The notes under the pieces are model-generated. The model saw nothing but the letters and a program-made list of their open reading frames with translations. It made no database searches and was not told where the DNA came from. Position numbers and translations under genes: made by a program. Positions 1 through 12,601 of a stretch of 64,000 bases of DNA are shown here, piece by piece (positions within the stretch are counted from its first letter, which is position 1; the number at the start of each line of letters is the position of its first letter). Location: assembly GCA_949316495.1 (NCBI GenBank), contig OX439004.1:8244605-8308604 (forward strand). The letters run 5' to 3'. Source of the stretch: Amphiduros pacificus (lineage: Eukaryota; Annelida; Polychaeta; Phyllodocida; Hesionidae).

Positions 1-1080
1 ATATGGTCAACTGCTTCTGTGAGCATGCCATAAGGAAGCAGTGTATTGTATGTTTCCATTGTGAGGCTCTACATGGGTACTTATGGTATACTAATTCAAA
101 TGATTACATACGCTGCCACGTTCAGACACAGAGAAACAGAAAGCAAATCTAAATGAAAAATAAAAAATATTTCCCATCCATAGGTTCATATATATTATCG
201 AGGGACATCATATTTTTTATTTCTATGTGGAAAGGTTCCTGAGACAAATCATTTTTACTTGTTGTCTGGGCCTAGTAACTTCCCGACATTAATAGCAAAA
301 CTTATAGATTATGTAAGGGTCAAATCCTTGCTTACATTGTTCATCACCAGGAAATGCCCATTTGAAGTCAGTCAAAAAGGCATGCACGTTATTTTCAAGC
401 CAAAATGAGCATGTTCTGCTTTTGCAAACATTTTATAGTTACTTTATCAAGGACTGTGATAAATGTTTCTCAGGCATACACTAGACAAACGAAAAGAGCC
501 AGTCACCAAGTAAAACATATTTTAAGTATTACTATTAATGTTGTTTTTCATAACACCCATCCATTATCCATTGTGCATTATGAAGCTGTCCTTTTATATT
601 ATACATATACACATAGAAACCAAAAAGGTGCAAAACCATTTTTCAAACTTGCTTTCTGTTTCCTGTGCATTCAGTATTGGACTTCGATGTGACGTTTTGC
701 TATTTGTTTGGGAAGAAGAACTAATGCAAACTTCATTTTCACAAAATACGTAACATTTTTGACAGGCATTTATCATTGCATCGAGATGTATTGAAATACG
801 GTAATGACACACCAGAGCCACCTGGCGAGGAGATGTGAACAAGAAAATGCCAAGCAAGCTGGAAACAAAATCGAAGAATTTATTTCAAAGTCTTACATTG
901 ATATATAAATGGATTGGCAATTTTAGCCTAATCATATAAGATTTAAAAGTCACATGACAAGAAAATTGTGAAAATGTTTATATTGTGCCATAATATATTA
1001 CAATACATGGACATTGCATTTCAACATGTTTTACACATTTTTATAAATGGAGTACAGAATTATAGTGGATCAAAGTGAAC
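1..1080. other. AT-rich intergenic stretch, no gene seen
   Basis: Short open frames here have no recognisable domains, no convincing splice signals and base composition like the surroundings. I see no RNA gene or repeat structure. Confidence 0.5.
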
Positions 1081-1262
1081 CGACCCCACTAGCACAGTTG
1101 GTAGAGTGTAGGATCTGTGCCTTTGTTGGTTAAATAAGTGGAGGGCGGAAGGTGGTGGGTTCGACTCCCACTGCCGGCAGAGTTACTTTCACACTGGGTA
1201 AAAGGCTCGAAAGTCGACCTGATATGGCCATTGTTGCTGAAAAGGTCGTAAAAACACCATTT
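1081..1262 (+). mobile_element. tRNA-derived SINE
   Basis: The left part has an RNA polymerase III A box (TAGCACAGTTGG near 1092) and a B box (GGTTCGACTCC near 1159), as in a tRNA-derived SINE head. The body contains the motif GACCTGATATGGCC followed by GAAAAGGTCGTAAA, which recurs near 17670 and 62065. The element ends in a T-rich run. The head is about 85 bp and is not a canonical tRNA cloverleaf, so this is a SINE and not a working tRNA gene. Confidence 0.75.
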
Positions 1263-3414
1263 CACAAATTTTTTTTTGGATCAAAGTGATTTGCTGGACA
1301 CGCCCCTTTTTATGTGGGTCAAATCAGGGCTGCTGAGATTTTGCCGGAAGTGACGCATGTTCGCCCTTCATGTTCAAAACAAACCACTCCAAGCCAGTGA
1401 AAGTCTTGAGGGATTGTAATTTATAAGTAATAACATGAGTGTTGATAACATCTTTGAACCACTGGTGGCCTAATTAGCACATGTGGATAGTAGGTCAGAT
1501 CATATTTCACATCATAGTCACTTGGATTCTGCCTGTAGTGATGGGGAAGACGGGAATACAGCCAGCCTCCCAGTTGAGTTTGGCAAACTTACATCTGCCT
1601 CTTGAGATTATTCAGATCCTACAAGGGACTGGCTGAACTATTCTTTATCATAACATTATGGTCAAAGTCATTTCCTTGTTGAGAAAGAAATGTTGAAATC
1701 TCAAAGTTTCGTATAATTTTTACAGAATTTCTATTTTTATTCAAAATTCCTTTGTCTGTTTGTATATAAATACTGATATATGATTTAGTTGGGTACCCAC
1801 TGACACTCAATGACCGACATTAAAAAAATACCAAACTAAACATTTCAAATGGCCATTGAAATACAACTGCAGTGCATAAATAATATATAACCAGACCTCA
1901 AAATTTAGAAGTCAAAATAATTTCCAGCAATGAAACAGATCTAGAAATATGTGTCGAATGCTTTCAAAACATTTTTTTTCAATTATGTCAAACGAAGTTT
2001 AGCTCAACATTACTAAATATGAATAATATTCAACCAATTGATATTGTTACTGGTCATTGGTTAACAAATAAATAAATAAATTTTCAGTAAAAAAAAATAT
2101 GGGAATATCAACTAAAAATAATATAGTTGATAGATAGATATTTTAAAAGTGTCATCTCAATATTCCATTTACAGTTTTAAAACCCTTAAACTTCATGCCA
2201 TAATGTTTAGGGATAGCTTATAAGTGTCTTGAAACTGATAAGAGTAGAGTAGGCCATATTTCAGACACTGTACCCAGTTAAGTCATGTTTGTTTATTTTC
2301 TTCAATTAAAGTAGGGATTGTGGGATGGGAAGCTGATGTAAATGCAAGTCTCTATTTTACAGCCTTAAGTTTTGCAATTAATCATATTTTCAATGGGTGT
2401 TATTTGTGTAGAAAAAAGGACCTCAGCTGTTATACATGTACATACATAGGAGGAATATGTGTGCAGGAGATGTATGCGGGGCGCAATGACGTAGGCAGCC
2501 TGCTGACCCAGTTCTAGGTCAAGGGAGTAGGTTAATTACCTTGGGGGTTCAAAGATCTTAGATTATAGCTAAACTAAACATCAGACTGCAGAAAAAATTG
2601 TCAGATGTTTCTCAGAGGTATGAAATCTAAAGATTTACCACTTAAAAAAATTCTTGTCATATGACATTTAAGGTCTATTTACTAAATGTTTACGCCTACA
2701 GAATTTGCGAATAAATATGTTAATTTATCATTGTTAATGTAGTTTGTTGACTGACCACATAATAAATATAAAAACACACAGTATTCTGTGGGACACTTTA
2801 TTATCATAATTCCCTCAACAGGATCACAGACTTCCGATATTCATAAGGGCTCTTAGATTTGGGCAGAAATATTAATCGAAGTTAGGTTAAGAAAGTTTTA
2901 AAGCACTGAATATAATGATTTTAAAATTGTTATCATCCAAGGGAATGATTTCTGCATTTCTGCATTCACCCTTTATGACAGTTTAACATTGCATTGATCA
3001 AACAATATCGACACTATCTTAGATTCCCTTAAGGCTTGGCATAAATGTATATATTAACATGGTCTGTTACATATTAATGTAAAGTACACAGTAACAAATT
3101 CATTAATCGAAACCGCAAACCAATATGAGTACTTGTTATACATCTTCAATTATTTTAACATTTTAAACTTGCGTCATAAACTTTATGACGCATATGATAT
3201 ATGAATATGCCTATTCGGAATTCAAAATAATTGAAATAGATGAATTGCTAAATAGAAAACTCATGGACTTTACTCCTACAAATCTGGCAATACCATGTAG
3301 CAATAACTCCTAAAGCTCGGAACTGCAATCTACACTGTAAGATCAATTGAAAGTGTAGGTTGTAACCGTTGTTCAGTGTCATTAGTAAAATGCGTCTATC
3401 TTCCATATTTCTGG
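1263..3414. other. Intergenic, no gene seen
   Basis: Non-coding AT-rich DNA. One site combines an ETS-like core with a CRE-like half (CCGGAAGTGACG at 1344-1355), but no gene follows it. Open frames at 1619-1810 (minus) and 2320-2517 (plus) carry no recognisable domain. Confidence 0.45.
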
Positions 3415-3585
3415 CAGCTGAGGTACTTAGAAAAGTGGAGGTCTGCTACTGAGTTGTTTCTCACTCCAACCAGTGCCCACGCCTGGTTTGACGCGACGGT
3501 GGTCGGCGTTTTGCCTTGTGGTTGTGTCTTAGACGAAAACAGGGCATTGAGTCCCAGTGACAAGATAAACTGCCGCTCCCAAGCG
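3415..3585 (+). mobile_element. SINE body fragment
   Basis: Shares the order of short motifs with the SINEs at 17440 and 24870: a GTCTGCTACTGAGTT-like stretch, a CACTCCAACCAGTGC-like stretch, and a GGGCATTGAGTCC motif near 3542. Head and tail are missing or diverged, so it is a truncated, older copy. Short open frames on both strands across it are incidental. Confidence 0.55.
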
Positions 3586-3830
3586 TACACATACTGCATA
3601 ATTAACAAACAAAAAGACAACTCACAAACCACATTTATGCATATTACTTTCACTTTTCCTTTGATTATCTGCATTTTAAAATAATCCTGACAGATTGGAT
3701 GGGAATCCAGACAGGTGTAATATGAACTTGATAAATATCACAAGGCTATTGTTCAATATTTTTGGAATGGTGTCGTGGTAATTGACGAAATATATAAAAT
3801 ATATATATTAACTGAAACGTGAATACTAAG

Positions 3831-3833
<3 letters not shown>

Positions 3834-3879
<46 letters not shown>
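3834..3879. repeat. (AT)n microsatellite inside a small inverted repeat
   Basis: About 23 uninterrupted AT units, flanked by AAGTGAA on the left and TTCACTT on the right, so the whole block can fold as one hairpin. Confidence 0.9.
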
Positions 3880-3882
<3 letters not shown>

Positions 3883-3979
3883 CTTGGTGTTTCTCCTACA
3901 TGCAATTTACAAAGAAAAGACAGAGACAAGATGCAACATGCATAAGATTTGTTGCCTATTAATATCTTACCAATCCATA

Positions 3980-4032
3980 ACCTTGTCACGTCAAGGACCC
4001 GTGACTTGACAATGCAATAAAGCAGCCCTGTT
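3980..4032 (+). mobile_element. SINE fragment with the conserved hairpin core
   Basis: Contains CTTGTCACGTCAAGGACC followed by GTGACTTGACAA, the same stem-loop motif seen in the SINE copies near 24990 and 63430 and, on the opposite strand, near 16250. Only the hairpin and the CAGCAGC-like stretch after it remain. Confidence 0.5.
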
Positions 4033-5771
4033 AATAATGTTTAAACTCATAACATATATCATCGCTAGAAATGACAGAAGAGGCCTAAAACCTTTTTATC
4101 ATTTGTGATACACCAACAAGACACGTGACCGACTGAACATCTTTGTAGGCTATTTCTATAAAACATTGCAACCTATAAATGACCTTGAAAATGAAAATCC
4201 TATTTTCATGGATTCAACTGTACATAGCCTGTCATGTGTATCTTTCAACTCTGGGCTCATAAAGATTCGTTCATAACTGACAATAGTTGAGCATTTTCAA
4301 TAATGTCCATTAGTTTTCAATGAACATTAGAGGAAAATAATGACATGATATCATGAAATAGCATCTATAATGAAAGCTCATAAGGGATTAATTTGTGGAA
4401 GGATACGTCATACTGCAGAGAACAACTCATTAATATTCATCAAACTCAAAAAAACGATTTTTATCAAGTTTGATTGAAAATAGCTTAAACTGGGTAGGTT
4501 TAAAAAAGATGAAAATTGACAAACATTGAAATGACTCACATTCATGTATTAGATAGACATGACATATGTGTAAAAGTCACATAACATTCGAAACTTGCAT
4601 TCATAAATAAAGTTGAATCACTTATCAAAAGTGGCTCATAAAAAAGTGACTCATATTAAAAGCTGGTGTAATCCTGCAAATTATCATATATTTTCTCCAG
4701 TATGGGGGAATATCTTAAATTTTGAAATGGATTTGGGTATAAAATGGAGATGTCCTCGTGTTGGCGCCATTGATGCTGGGTGACCCAGTGCCACAGGAAG
4801 TTGTTGCTACCCTTTATGTATTCAAGTTCTTCCATTTCTAGTGACGTTGATATTTTATGGGACACACGTAATTAAATGTTTTTTGTAGTCATATTTCAAC
4901 CATGTACATTAACTAGAGACATACGTGTAGATATATTTAAAGTCAAAGTCGACACACCAAAACAAACAAAATTGTCAAAGTGTTATCAACAAAGTACTAA
5001 CGTCTGTCCCAACAATGACTTCATTTCTCAAGTGCCGTAATAAACCTTAATCTGACCCCCATACGGCGTGGTGTCTACTCTATTAATAAGGAGAAGCTGA
5101 TTTAAAAACTTCCAATGTGAGTCTAAATAGGCATCCAATATTAGTTACACTGAAGTATTTCTGGCACAATGACAGAAAATAAACCTATTTTTTTAAAAAA
5201 TATTTCATATTCATATCTCGACTCATAATATATGTACAGAATTGATTTATATATGTCTGAAATCGTGATTGAAACAATGTTTTAGCTCCGAAAATGACTG
5301 CCGTAATTGTGAACAATTATATATGTTTTACATAAATTGTTATCTCATCACGGTTCACATTAATATCTCTGTCAATAATCAGAGATATTTAAACATTAAA
5401 TGTCTCTGCAATAATACACTTACAGAAATGATTTACATATGTCTCAAATCGGGAGAACAAGACGAAGACAGTTATATATGTATTTTGTAGATTTACTACG
5501 TTTTGGCCCCGCTGTTGTAATTGTGAACTATATAAAGATATTAATTATAGTTTTGAAGATTTCACATTAATAATATACAATAGTTAACACACGTTCACAA
5601 GTTTCTTTCCACTCAATAGCCACACTGTCTTCTGAGCTCGAGCATGCGCAGTAGCTACATGTGACGTCAGACCGATGGGAGCAATATTATAACAAGAAAG
5701 TCTTTTTTAAAAAAAAGAATTTGTATACAGTTTCCTTTTTGAAAATGATATTTATATTTTCTCATCATTTT
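4033..5771. other. Intergenic, no gene seen
   Basis: AT-rich with no recognisable coding. A compact site near 5642-5669 pairs an NRF1-like ATGCGCAG with a perfect CRE (TGACGTCA at 5662-5669), but no downstream gene is visible. Confidence 0.4.
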
Positions 5772-6622
5772 GAAGTTGCCGTAAATGTAGAGTACAGTGA
5801 CTGGCAACTGTCTGAAACTGGCAGTTGAAAATCGGACATTTTTAACACAGTCAAACATATAGCATACCTCTCTTTTGTGCATAAAGTTATTAATTTTCAT
5901 ATATTCTACATTTGCAAAAATAATATTCAAATTCTATGTTTATTTATGCAGTTGAGGTGTCTGCCAGTCTGTGACACTGACAGGCAGGTTTGTGATCTGC
6001 AGGCCCCTAAGAAGTACATATCACTCCAAAATTCTGTGTTATAATACCCACCACTAATAGCAATTGAGCTGAATGTTGTGTCTCACATGTTATCTTGTAA
6101 TTTCACTGTCTTTCGAAATGTTTAAAGTGTTTATTTGTTTTCATGGCACAAGTAATGTGCCGGAAGCCATGATGACTAAGGTAGTTAATATCACAGGTCC
6201 CCAGAGAGTGAAAGTCCCCAGCCCCTCTCTGTCCCAGTCTTATAAATTAACTATTAACCTATATACAAATAGTGATGGAAGTAGAAGTTGACGTAAATGT
6301 AGACTACACTGACTGGAATATATTCTATGTTTGAAAATTTTCAATTCTATGTTTATTTATGCAGTTGAGATGTCTGCCAGTCTGGTCTGTGACACTCACA
6401 GCCAGGTCTGAGATATGCAGGCCCCTCATAAGAACGTATAGCTCCAAAATTATGTGTTATAATACCCACCATTAATTGCACTTGAGCTGAATGTTGTATC
6501 TCACATGTCATCTTGTAATTCCACTGTCTTTCAAAATGTTAAATGTGTTTATTTGTTTTCATGCACAAGAGAAAGTCCCAAAACACTCTCTTAGTATTAA
6601 CCTATATAAAAGTAAGTGATAT
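5772..6622 (+). repeat. Diverged tandem duplication, ~512-bp period
   Basis: The segment starting GAAGTTGCCGTAAATGTAG at 5772 recurs as GAAGTTGACGTAAATGTAG at 6284. Many shared blocks follow in the same order, including TTTATTTATGCAGTTGAG, TATAATACCCACCA and TCTCACATGT. The second copy is shortened (to about 6622), and scattered differences show the duplication is old. No function is visible. Confidence 0.7.
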
Positions 6623-6755
6623 CGCCCTGGCTGCCTATGGTGGTGGTCGAGAGACATGTGAATCCTGAAACATTAACCCTGAATCTGCCCCCTGAAGTGT
6701 TGAAATTCAAAACTGCTATAAATTTGTCACATGTACACTGTCACAACACTGCAAC

Positions 6756-6961
6756 CAGGGGCGGATCCAGGATTCTTTAAGCCGGGGGAGGGAGGGGGCT
6801 CAAATGTACTAAAGTAAGTGGCTCCAGTCCCATAAAGTAAGGGGCTCCAGTCCCATAAACGGGCTCCAGTCCCATACAGTAAGGGGCTCCAGTCCCATAA
6901 AGTAAGGGGCTCCAGTTCCCAAAAGCTCCCTAACCACAGACCCCTCCTGGATCCGCCACTG
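6756..6961. mobile_element. hAT-like MITE with internal 23-bp repeat
   Basis: Terminal inverted repeats: CAGGGGCGGATCCAGGA at the left and TCCTGGATCCGCCACTG at the right. The flanking octamers ACTGCAAC and ACTGCCTC agree at 6 of 8 positions, consistent with a decayed 8-bp target duplication, which is the length hAT elements make. The interior is not coding. It is a short array of a ~23-bp unit containing GGGGCTCCAGTCCCATAAA, about five copies. Confidence 0.75.
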
Positions 6962-7293
6962 ACTGCCTCGTCGCCTCCGTTCGCTTATATACAGTGTGTT
7001 ATAATACAGACTTTATTATGACATATATTTCTGACAGGTTTGAGACCTGTATACAAAAAAAATGGTTGTTTTTAAACTGCCATTAACATGACCACAGCGC
7101 TAGCATTTCTAGGCGTAATATTGGATTGTACCCGTGCCATACCCCGTGGACTGCACAGTATGACACACAAGAATATCCTCACGGGAGTAAGAAAAAACTA
7201 TTTTGTTCTGACTCTTTTTTTGAAAGCTGCTTACATCATCTACCCTCCACACCAGGACACTTCCTGTGCTATGCAGAATAAAATGATTTTTTA

Positions 7294-7393
<100 letters not shown>

Positions 7394-8074
7394 CCACCAA
7401 CTATTGCAGTTATATTTCTGAATATATTTCACTGTATGTCATTGATCGCATACTATCGTGCATAGAATGTATAATACTAAAGAATTAGTCTGAAATAGAC
7501 GTCTACCTGATGAAGCACAAAATTGGAGGCTTTAAACAATTTGTCAATATAACTCCACTCCAGAAACCTCTGCAAACTCATTATATAACAAGGTCAACTT
7601 TTTAAAAATAACAATTGTCAACTGGCGACATTTCTGCTGCTGGGCCCCGGGAGCTGGGCTCAATCTAATGTCTCAGGCTCTATTGATTCTCCAGTCAGTA
7701 CACAAGCATTATTACATGTGCAAACCTGTCAGGACTTTCACAGCTTTAGTCACACACTCTGTGGAATGTATGACAGCGGTAGAGCCTCTTATAAACCAAT
7801 CTGACCGCCGTGTCTCACCAACCAATCTCACAAATTGGGTAAAGATTTATTATACAGCCGAGGCTCCTTATAAGTAAGGACGGCGAGGCATGTTATTTCA
7901 CCACGATATTGCTATCAGTTACACATATAAATATATAAAGAGAGAAACCTGCACCGTGAAATGGATTATGTAAGCAATGGACTATTCATGTAAATTACAC
8001 CATGTCGACTTGGGAAATCCGCATTTAAACTAAACAGCTGCTAATCGCTCGGTAAGAATTTAGCAATATTATAT

Positions 8075-8335
8075 ATCGAAATGGCGACAAGCCGTGAGTG
8101 ACCCTTATAAATACAGCTATTTTCCAAGGACTGTGATTGACTGGAAATAATCTCCCCCTGATTTAACTACATTGGAAACAGGTAGCTCGGCATCCTTCAG
8201 GAACTCCCTTGCCAGAGTACAAAGGTTGGCAACAAGCAGCTGGTATGTACCAACTGCACACCTTAGTGCAACCTTACACTCTCGACGGGATGCCAATTGG
8301 TTTTGCCGAGTAAACTTATAGATGAAGATGTATAT
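8075..8335 (+). mobile_element. LINE 3' end (C-terminus of reverse-transcriptase polyprotein)
   Basis: One frame reads YKYSYFPRTVIDW (about 8106-8144), the usual C-terminal signature of non-LTR retrotransposon polyproteins, which often read SFFPRTIRDWNSLP. After a frameshift close to 8145 another frame continues SSASFRNSLARVQRLATSSW and ends near TTATAG. The domains upstream are absent, so this is a 5'-truncated relic. Its last ~50 bp (around 8280-8330) recur at 9120-9171. Confidence 0.7.
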
Positions 8336-8604
8336 TATTAATTAATCTAATGGGTCGACTCAGCGGCAACACGATCGCTCTGCTCTGTGGTGGTAATTCA
8401 GTCTATCGATGTTATGTACATGTATGTGTATATATTTATGTGTGTATATAAATAAGCTTCCACTTTGAGTGCGATTGTGGGCTACCATCTTGTTATTTCA
8501 ATGATTGAATTTGGAGAGTCTTGTGTGCACTTCCGTTTTTGTTTGTGCAGTTCCGGTGTGTTGTTTTCAAAGGGGCAGTATGGCAACCTGCATGTGGGTT
8601 CAAG

Positions 8605-8891
8605 TCACAGGCCCTATGTATGTTAATATTCCACTTTCACGTCAGGCCATGCTGATCGTCAAATTCATGTATTGCATTAGGGAAAGGTATTGAACACATT
8701 TTTGATCATGCCCCGACTCTCTGACATATCAATCTTATTTATTTGCTTTTTTGACCAAACTGGCCATTCAACTTATCTTTGTTTCCTTAAACAGTCTTTA
8801 AACTATTCTCCACCCGCCTTGTTGTGAGTCACATACCAGATCGTCATGGCCTGACGTGAAAGTGGAATATTAACATGCATCGGGCCTGTGA
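8605..8891. mobile_element. MITE with 47-bp terminal inverted repeats
   Basis: The left end 8605-8651 (starting TCACAGGCCCTATG) and the right end 8845-8891 (read inverted, starting TCACAGGCCCGATG) match over 47 bp with only a couple of differences. The flanks carry the same pentamer TCAAG (8600-8604 and 8892-8896), a likely target-site duplication. The ~190-bp interior has no coding capacity. A 5-bp duplication with TCA ends does not by itself settle the superfamily. Confidence 0.8.
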
Positions 8892-9119
8892 TCAAGTTAA
8901 GAAAGGCCCATTATTCACTCAGGAAGGTGAATAATTGATAGAAAGATTTTTGGTGAAAAAAAATGAATATTAAATATTAAGTTTAGCATTGGCTTATTGT
9001 TCTTACTCCCTGATTGATAAATGGTCCGTCCATTACCAACGTTGACCGCATATTTTGTTATAATGTTTGTAGCATTTGATGACTATATTAGTTTTAATCA
9101 TAATACACATGCATATGTT

Positions 9120-9171
9120 CTCTCGGCAGTATGCCAACTGGTTTTGCCGGGTACACTTATAGAAGTAGATG
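9120..9171 (+). repeat. Short second copy of a LINE 3' end
   Basis: CTCGGCAGTATGCCAACTGG followed by TTTTGCCGGGTACACTTATAG matches the terminal part of the LINE relic at 8280-8330 with a few differences. Only the last ~50 bp are present, a typical heavily 5'-truncated insertion. Confidence 0.6.
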
Positions 9172-9677
9172 CAATGTCCTTTTCACCATGGCAAATAGTT
9201 GAACTTTTTTCTTCAAATGAACTTCACATCAAGTTAATCCATGTACCAGAGTCGACATTTGTATCATTTTGATGACAACATCCTTTGTATTCATATTATT
9301 AGGAAATATTTTTAACCAAGTAATTATCATAGATATTGTTTTTATTTCTTGTTACACTTTAAAAAAAAGTTTAAAATTTATCTGAGGTTAGTAGTTGGCG
9401 TGGTTAGAAGTTGGCATATTACAAGAGCTATAAGCATTTAGACCAATTACTTGTGACCTGAGCTTAAGTTCAAACAAAACTGAATAATAGGTAATAAACA
9501 AACACAGGTTAATTAGTGTATAAGCACTGTGTAAAACACTCTTAGTGTTAAGCTGGATCTGTTTAAGCTATGTTTGCATTATCGGGCTTAGAGCTGTCAT
9601 ATCAAGGTTGGTTGAAATGGTATTTGGTCATAAATTGTAATGAAATTATATCTTTTATGGTTGTTATAGCCCAATAC

Positions 9678-11516
9678 GACCTGAGTCTACTATTTGATAT
9701 GTGGGACCAGGGCATACGAAAGTAGTGCTTGATAATTTCCTACTCCCCCTTATTATACATGATAATAACGAGATGCAGATCACATTAGACATAAAATGAA
9801 TAGTGATATTTAATAGCACAATAATGGCTTGTTTTGTCAAAGTTATTAGAAAAATAATGAGAATAATTGAAGGGACTATATATTGATCTTTGCTATCAGG
9901 GGCTCATTTCTATATTGCCATGTTCTGTTCTTTGTTTTCAAGGTAGGTGGCGCTTTAACAGATCCTAGCAAAAAATTTCAATGGTCAACCTAACTTCATA
10001 CTCTGCTTTTAGAAAGATAAATATTTTTGCCATCTTATAAGTATTTTTCAAAATACCCTAGGTCGATACGAATATTTTTTATGAATTTTTGAAGGTGAGG
10101 CATTTACTATGGTTTTCAATGGGACATTGTAATAGTGGTCCGAGGCCTAATAGGCAAACAGCATGGAGTTTAACTTTCAACTGTGAATCTTTTGAGCAGT
10201 GATTTGTCAATTAATTTAGTAAATTTATGTAAATAGGAAATAGATCCAGTGTAGTTTAATCCATATCAGGTCCCTTTTTGCCTGATATAATGTATGACAA
10301 TGCCAACAACCCCTATTAACCTCTATATTGAAGTGCATGCTCTATTGGCACCTGGACCACATGCTGCACAAGTCAATAGGTGTATTTTATATAATAAATA
10401 TACACAGCAGAGAGAGTTTACAATGTGAAGATGTATAAGAAAAAACTGTATAAAATGTCCATTGTGAACTTCATGCTCATCAATTAGGCAAAATGCATGC
10501 TCTCAGACTCTCTGTTTTCTGTGTAACATCCTAATATATTGCTCTTAGAGGGATCTCTATTTTTAATATTTCATAAATTATGCATGAAATCAGAAGGTAA
10601 CATTCAAATTTAAATAATTTGCATAATAAAGTATCATTCGGTACTCTTTATCCTATAATATCGACTCAAAACAACATTTTACAGCACAAAATAGCATTTT
10701 TTCATGATTTCTTAAAAAGTTTTGATTTTTTTTGGTGTTAAAAAAGTCTTTTGCGTAGTTATTAAAAATTTATACATGTGCATCCCTACTGTACAATTTG
10801 ATTCTGAAAGTTTGAAGTCAATATAAAATGAAATACTAGTTTTAATCATCCCTTATTGTGTGGCATCAAAATGCCCTGAATGGTACTCTAATCTGGTAAG
10901 ACCAGGGGAGCCAATAGGTGGCACTATGGTATATAGGTAAGCATGCATGCTTGTTTTAACACCTGCACTTAATCAGGGTAATATCATAGATGACTATAAT
11001 TGGCATAAAGTTGCATTTAGGTCTATATTTGATCTCTATTAGACCTGAGTCTACTATTTGATATGTGGGACCAGGGCATACGAAAGTAGTGCTTGATAAT
11101 TTCCTACTCCCCCTTATTATACATGATAATAACGAGATGCAGATCACATTAGACATAAAATGAATAGTGATATTTAATAGCACAATAATGGCTTGTTTTG
11201 TCAAAGTTATTAGAAAAATAATGAGAATAATTGAAGGGACTATATATTGATCTTTGCTATCAGGGGCTCATTTCTATATTGCCATGTTCTGTTCTTTGTT
11301 TTCAAGGTAGGTGGCGCTTTAACAGATCCTAGCAAAAAATTTCAATGGTCAACCTAACTTCATACTCTGCTTTTAGAAAGATAAATATTTTTGCCATCTT
11401 ATAAGTATTTTTCAAAATACCCTAGGTCGATACGAATATTTTTTATGAATTTTTGAAGGTGAGGCATTTACTATGGTTTTCAATGGGACATTGTAATAGT
11501 GGTCCGAGGCCTAATA
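9678..11516. mobile_element. 1.84-kb structure bounded by identical 475-bp direct repeats
   Basis: The segment 9678-10152 reappears at 11042-11516 with the same length and no difference that I can find by eye. The 889 bp between them have no recognisable coding. A pentamer AATAC sits immediately before the left repeat (9673-9677) and again at 11513-11517, compatible with a 5-bp target duplication and therefore with a small non-autonomous LTR-type (TRIM-like) element. Against this, the repeats do not start TG and end CA, and no primer-binding site or polypurine tract is evident. The alternative is a recent partial tandem duplication with a 1364-bp period. If it is an element, perfect repeat identity means it is young. 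Confidence 0.6.
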
Positions 11517-11642
11517 CTATGAAATATTATGCTTATGTATACATGGCATCGGGAGGCTTTCAATGTAGCTGAGATAAAATTTACATGTATATATATATAT
11601 ATTTATATATTGGTCTTTTCATTATGCTTATGCAGTATCTCA

Positions 11643-11745
11643 GTAATAATAATAATAATAACAAAATTTCTATAGCGCTTATACCAGACAAGTCTGTTCA
11701 TAGCGCTGTGAGTAATGTTACATGGTAGTATCATCTTCTACACGA
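11643..11745 (-). mobile_element. LINE/SINE 3' tail on the minus strand
   Basis: Read on the minus strand this ends with an AGCGCTATAGAAATTTTG-like stretch followed by TTATTATTATTATTATTA. The same kind of tail closes the CR1/L2-like relic at 41980-42010. The tail alone does not tell whether a LINE or a SINE borrowing that tail left it. Confidence 0.5.
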
Positions 11746-12590
11746 CTTTCACAATAAGCCATGAATGAACCTATCTTGTAATTTCATTGTGAAATACATT
11801 GTGTTGGTCGATTTAGGTAAATGTAAAAGAATATCAATGAGAATGGCTTTAAATCCTGAGATCCGAGAGCATGGTGTAACTATTTAAGAATGATTTAACA
11901 TTCATAAGCTTTGCTCACGTAGAGCAACATTTGTCTGAGCAAAACTTAACTTTGAATAGAATAGGGGGAGGCATATCTCACCAAGCAAGAGAGAGAGAGA
12001 GATTATCAGATCTTGAAAGTCAGATTAAGATTAAGAAAAAAGTCAGATTAAGTTGTAGAATCGTTCATGTTCCAGTCAGGCTCGGCATAATGATTAATGA
12101 TACAGGACAGGAAAGGTACCAGATACAAACATACGGTCAGGTAAATAATCGTGACACCTTATAGATACCACTTTTTTTTTTCTAAGAGTGGGCGCTTTTT
12201 ACATGTTATACGACTTCCTAACAATGACTCAAATATTTTATTTACAATTAGAATTGTAATTTTCAGTCAAAAGATGCGGAAATAGAATTTACTGTTTATT
12301 TTGATGACTTATTTCAAAGTAACATTGATGTTTATAGCTGTGATAGAATTCATAGGAATTTCGGTAAAAATTATGAGACTTTAAATTGGACACCATAACT
12401 TGAAAAACATAACTGAGAATAGAAGGAATATGATTATATATGTGAATAATTCCTTGAATATGGGGTACCTAACATATTTATATGACAAATTGTGGCCAAA
12501 CATATGTCTGGTCACAGATAAACGTGACCAAAATGAGATCAAACAAGTACCACTGCGTTACCATACTGACGCTTGCATGACTAATGAATG
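11746..12590. other. Intergenic, no gene seen
   Basis: AT-rich. It contains a short (GA)n run near 11990. The open frames at 11931-12164 and 12400-12591 have no recognisable domain. Confidence 0.4.
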
Positions 12591-12601
12591 ACAAAATACT
12601 C

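Noticed and set aside
1081-1175. Possible tRNA gene
   Set aside because: Pol III boxes are present but the arms do not make a cloverleaf and the SINE body follows directly.
9678-11516. Firm call of an LTR retroelement
   Set aside because: Repeat ends lack the usual TG...CA, and no priming sites or coding were seen. Kept only as one of two explanations.
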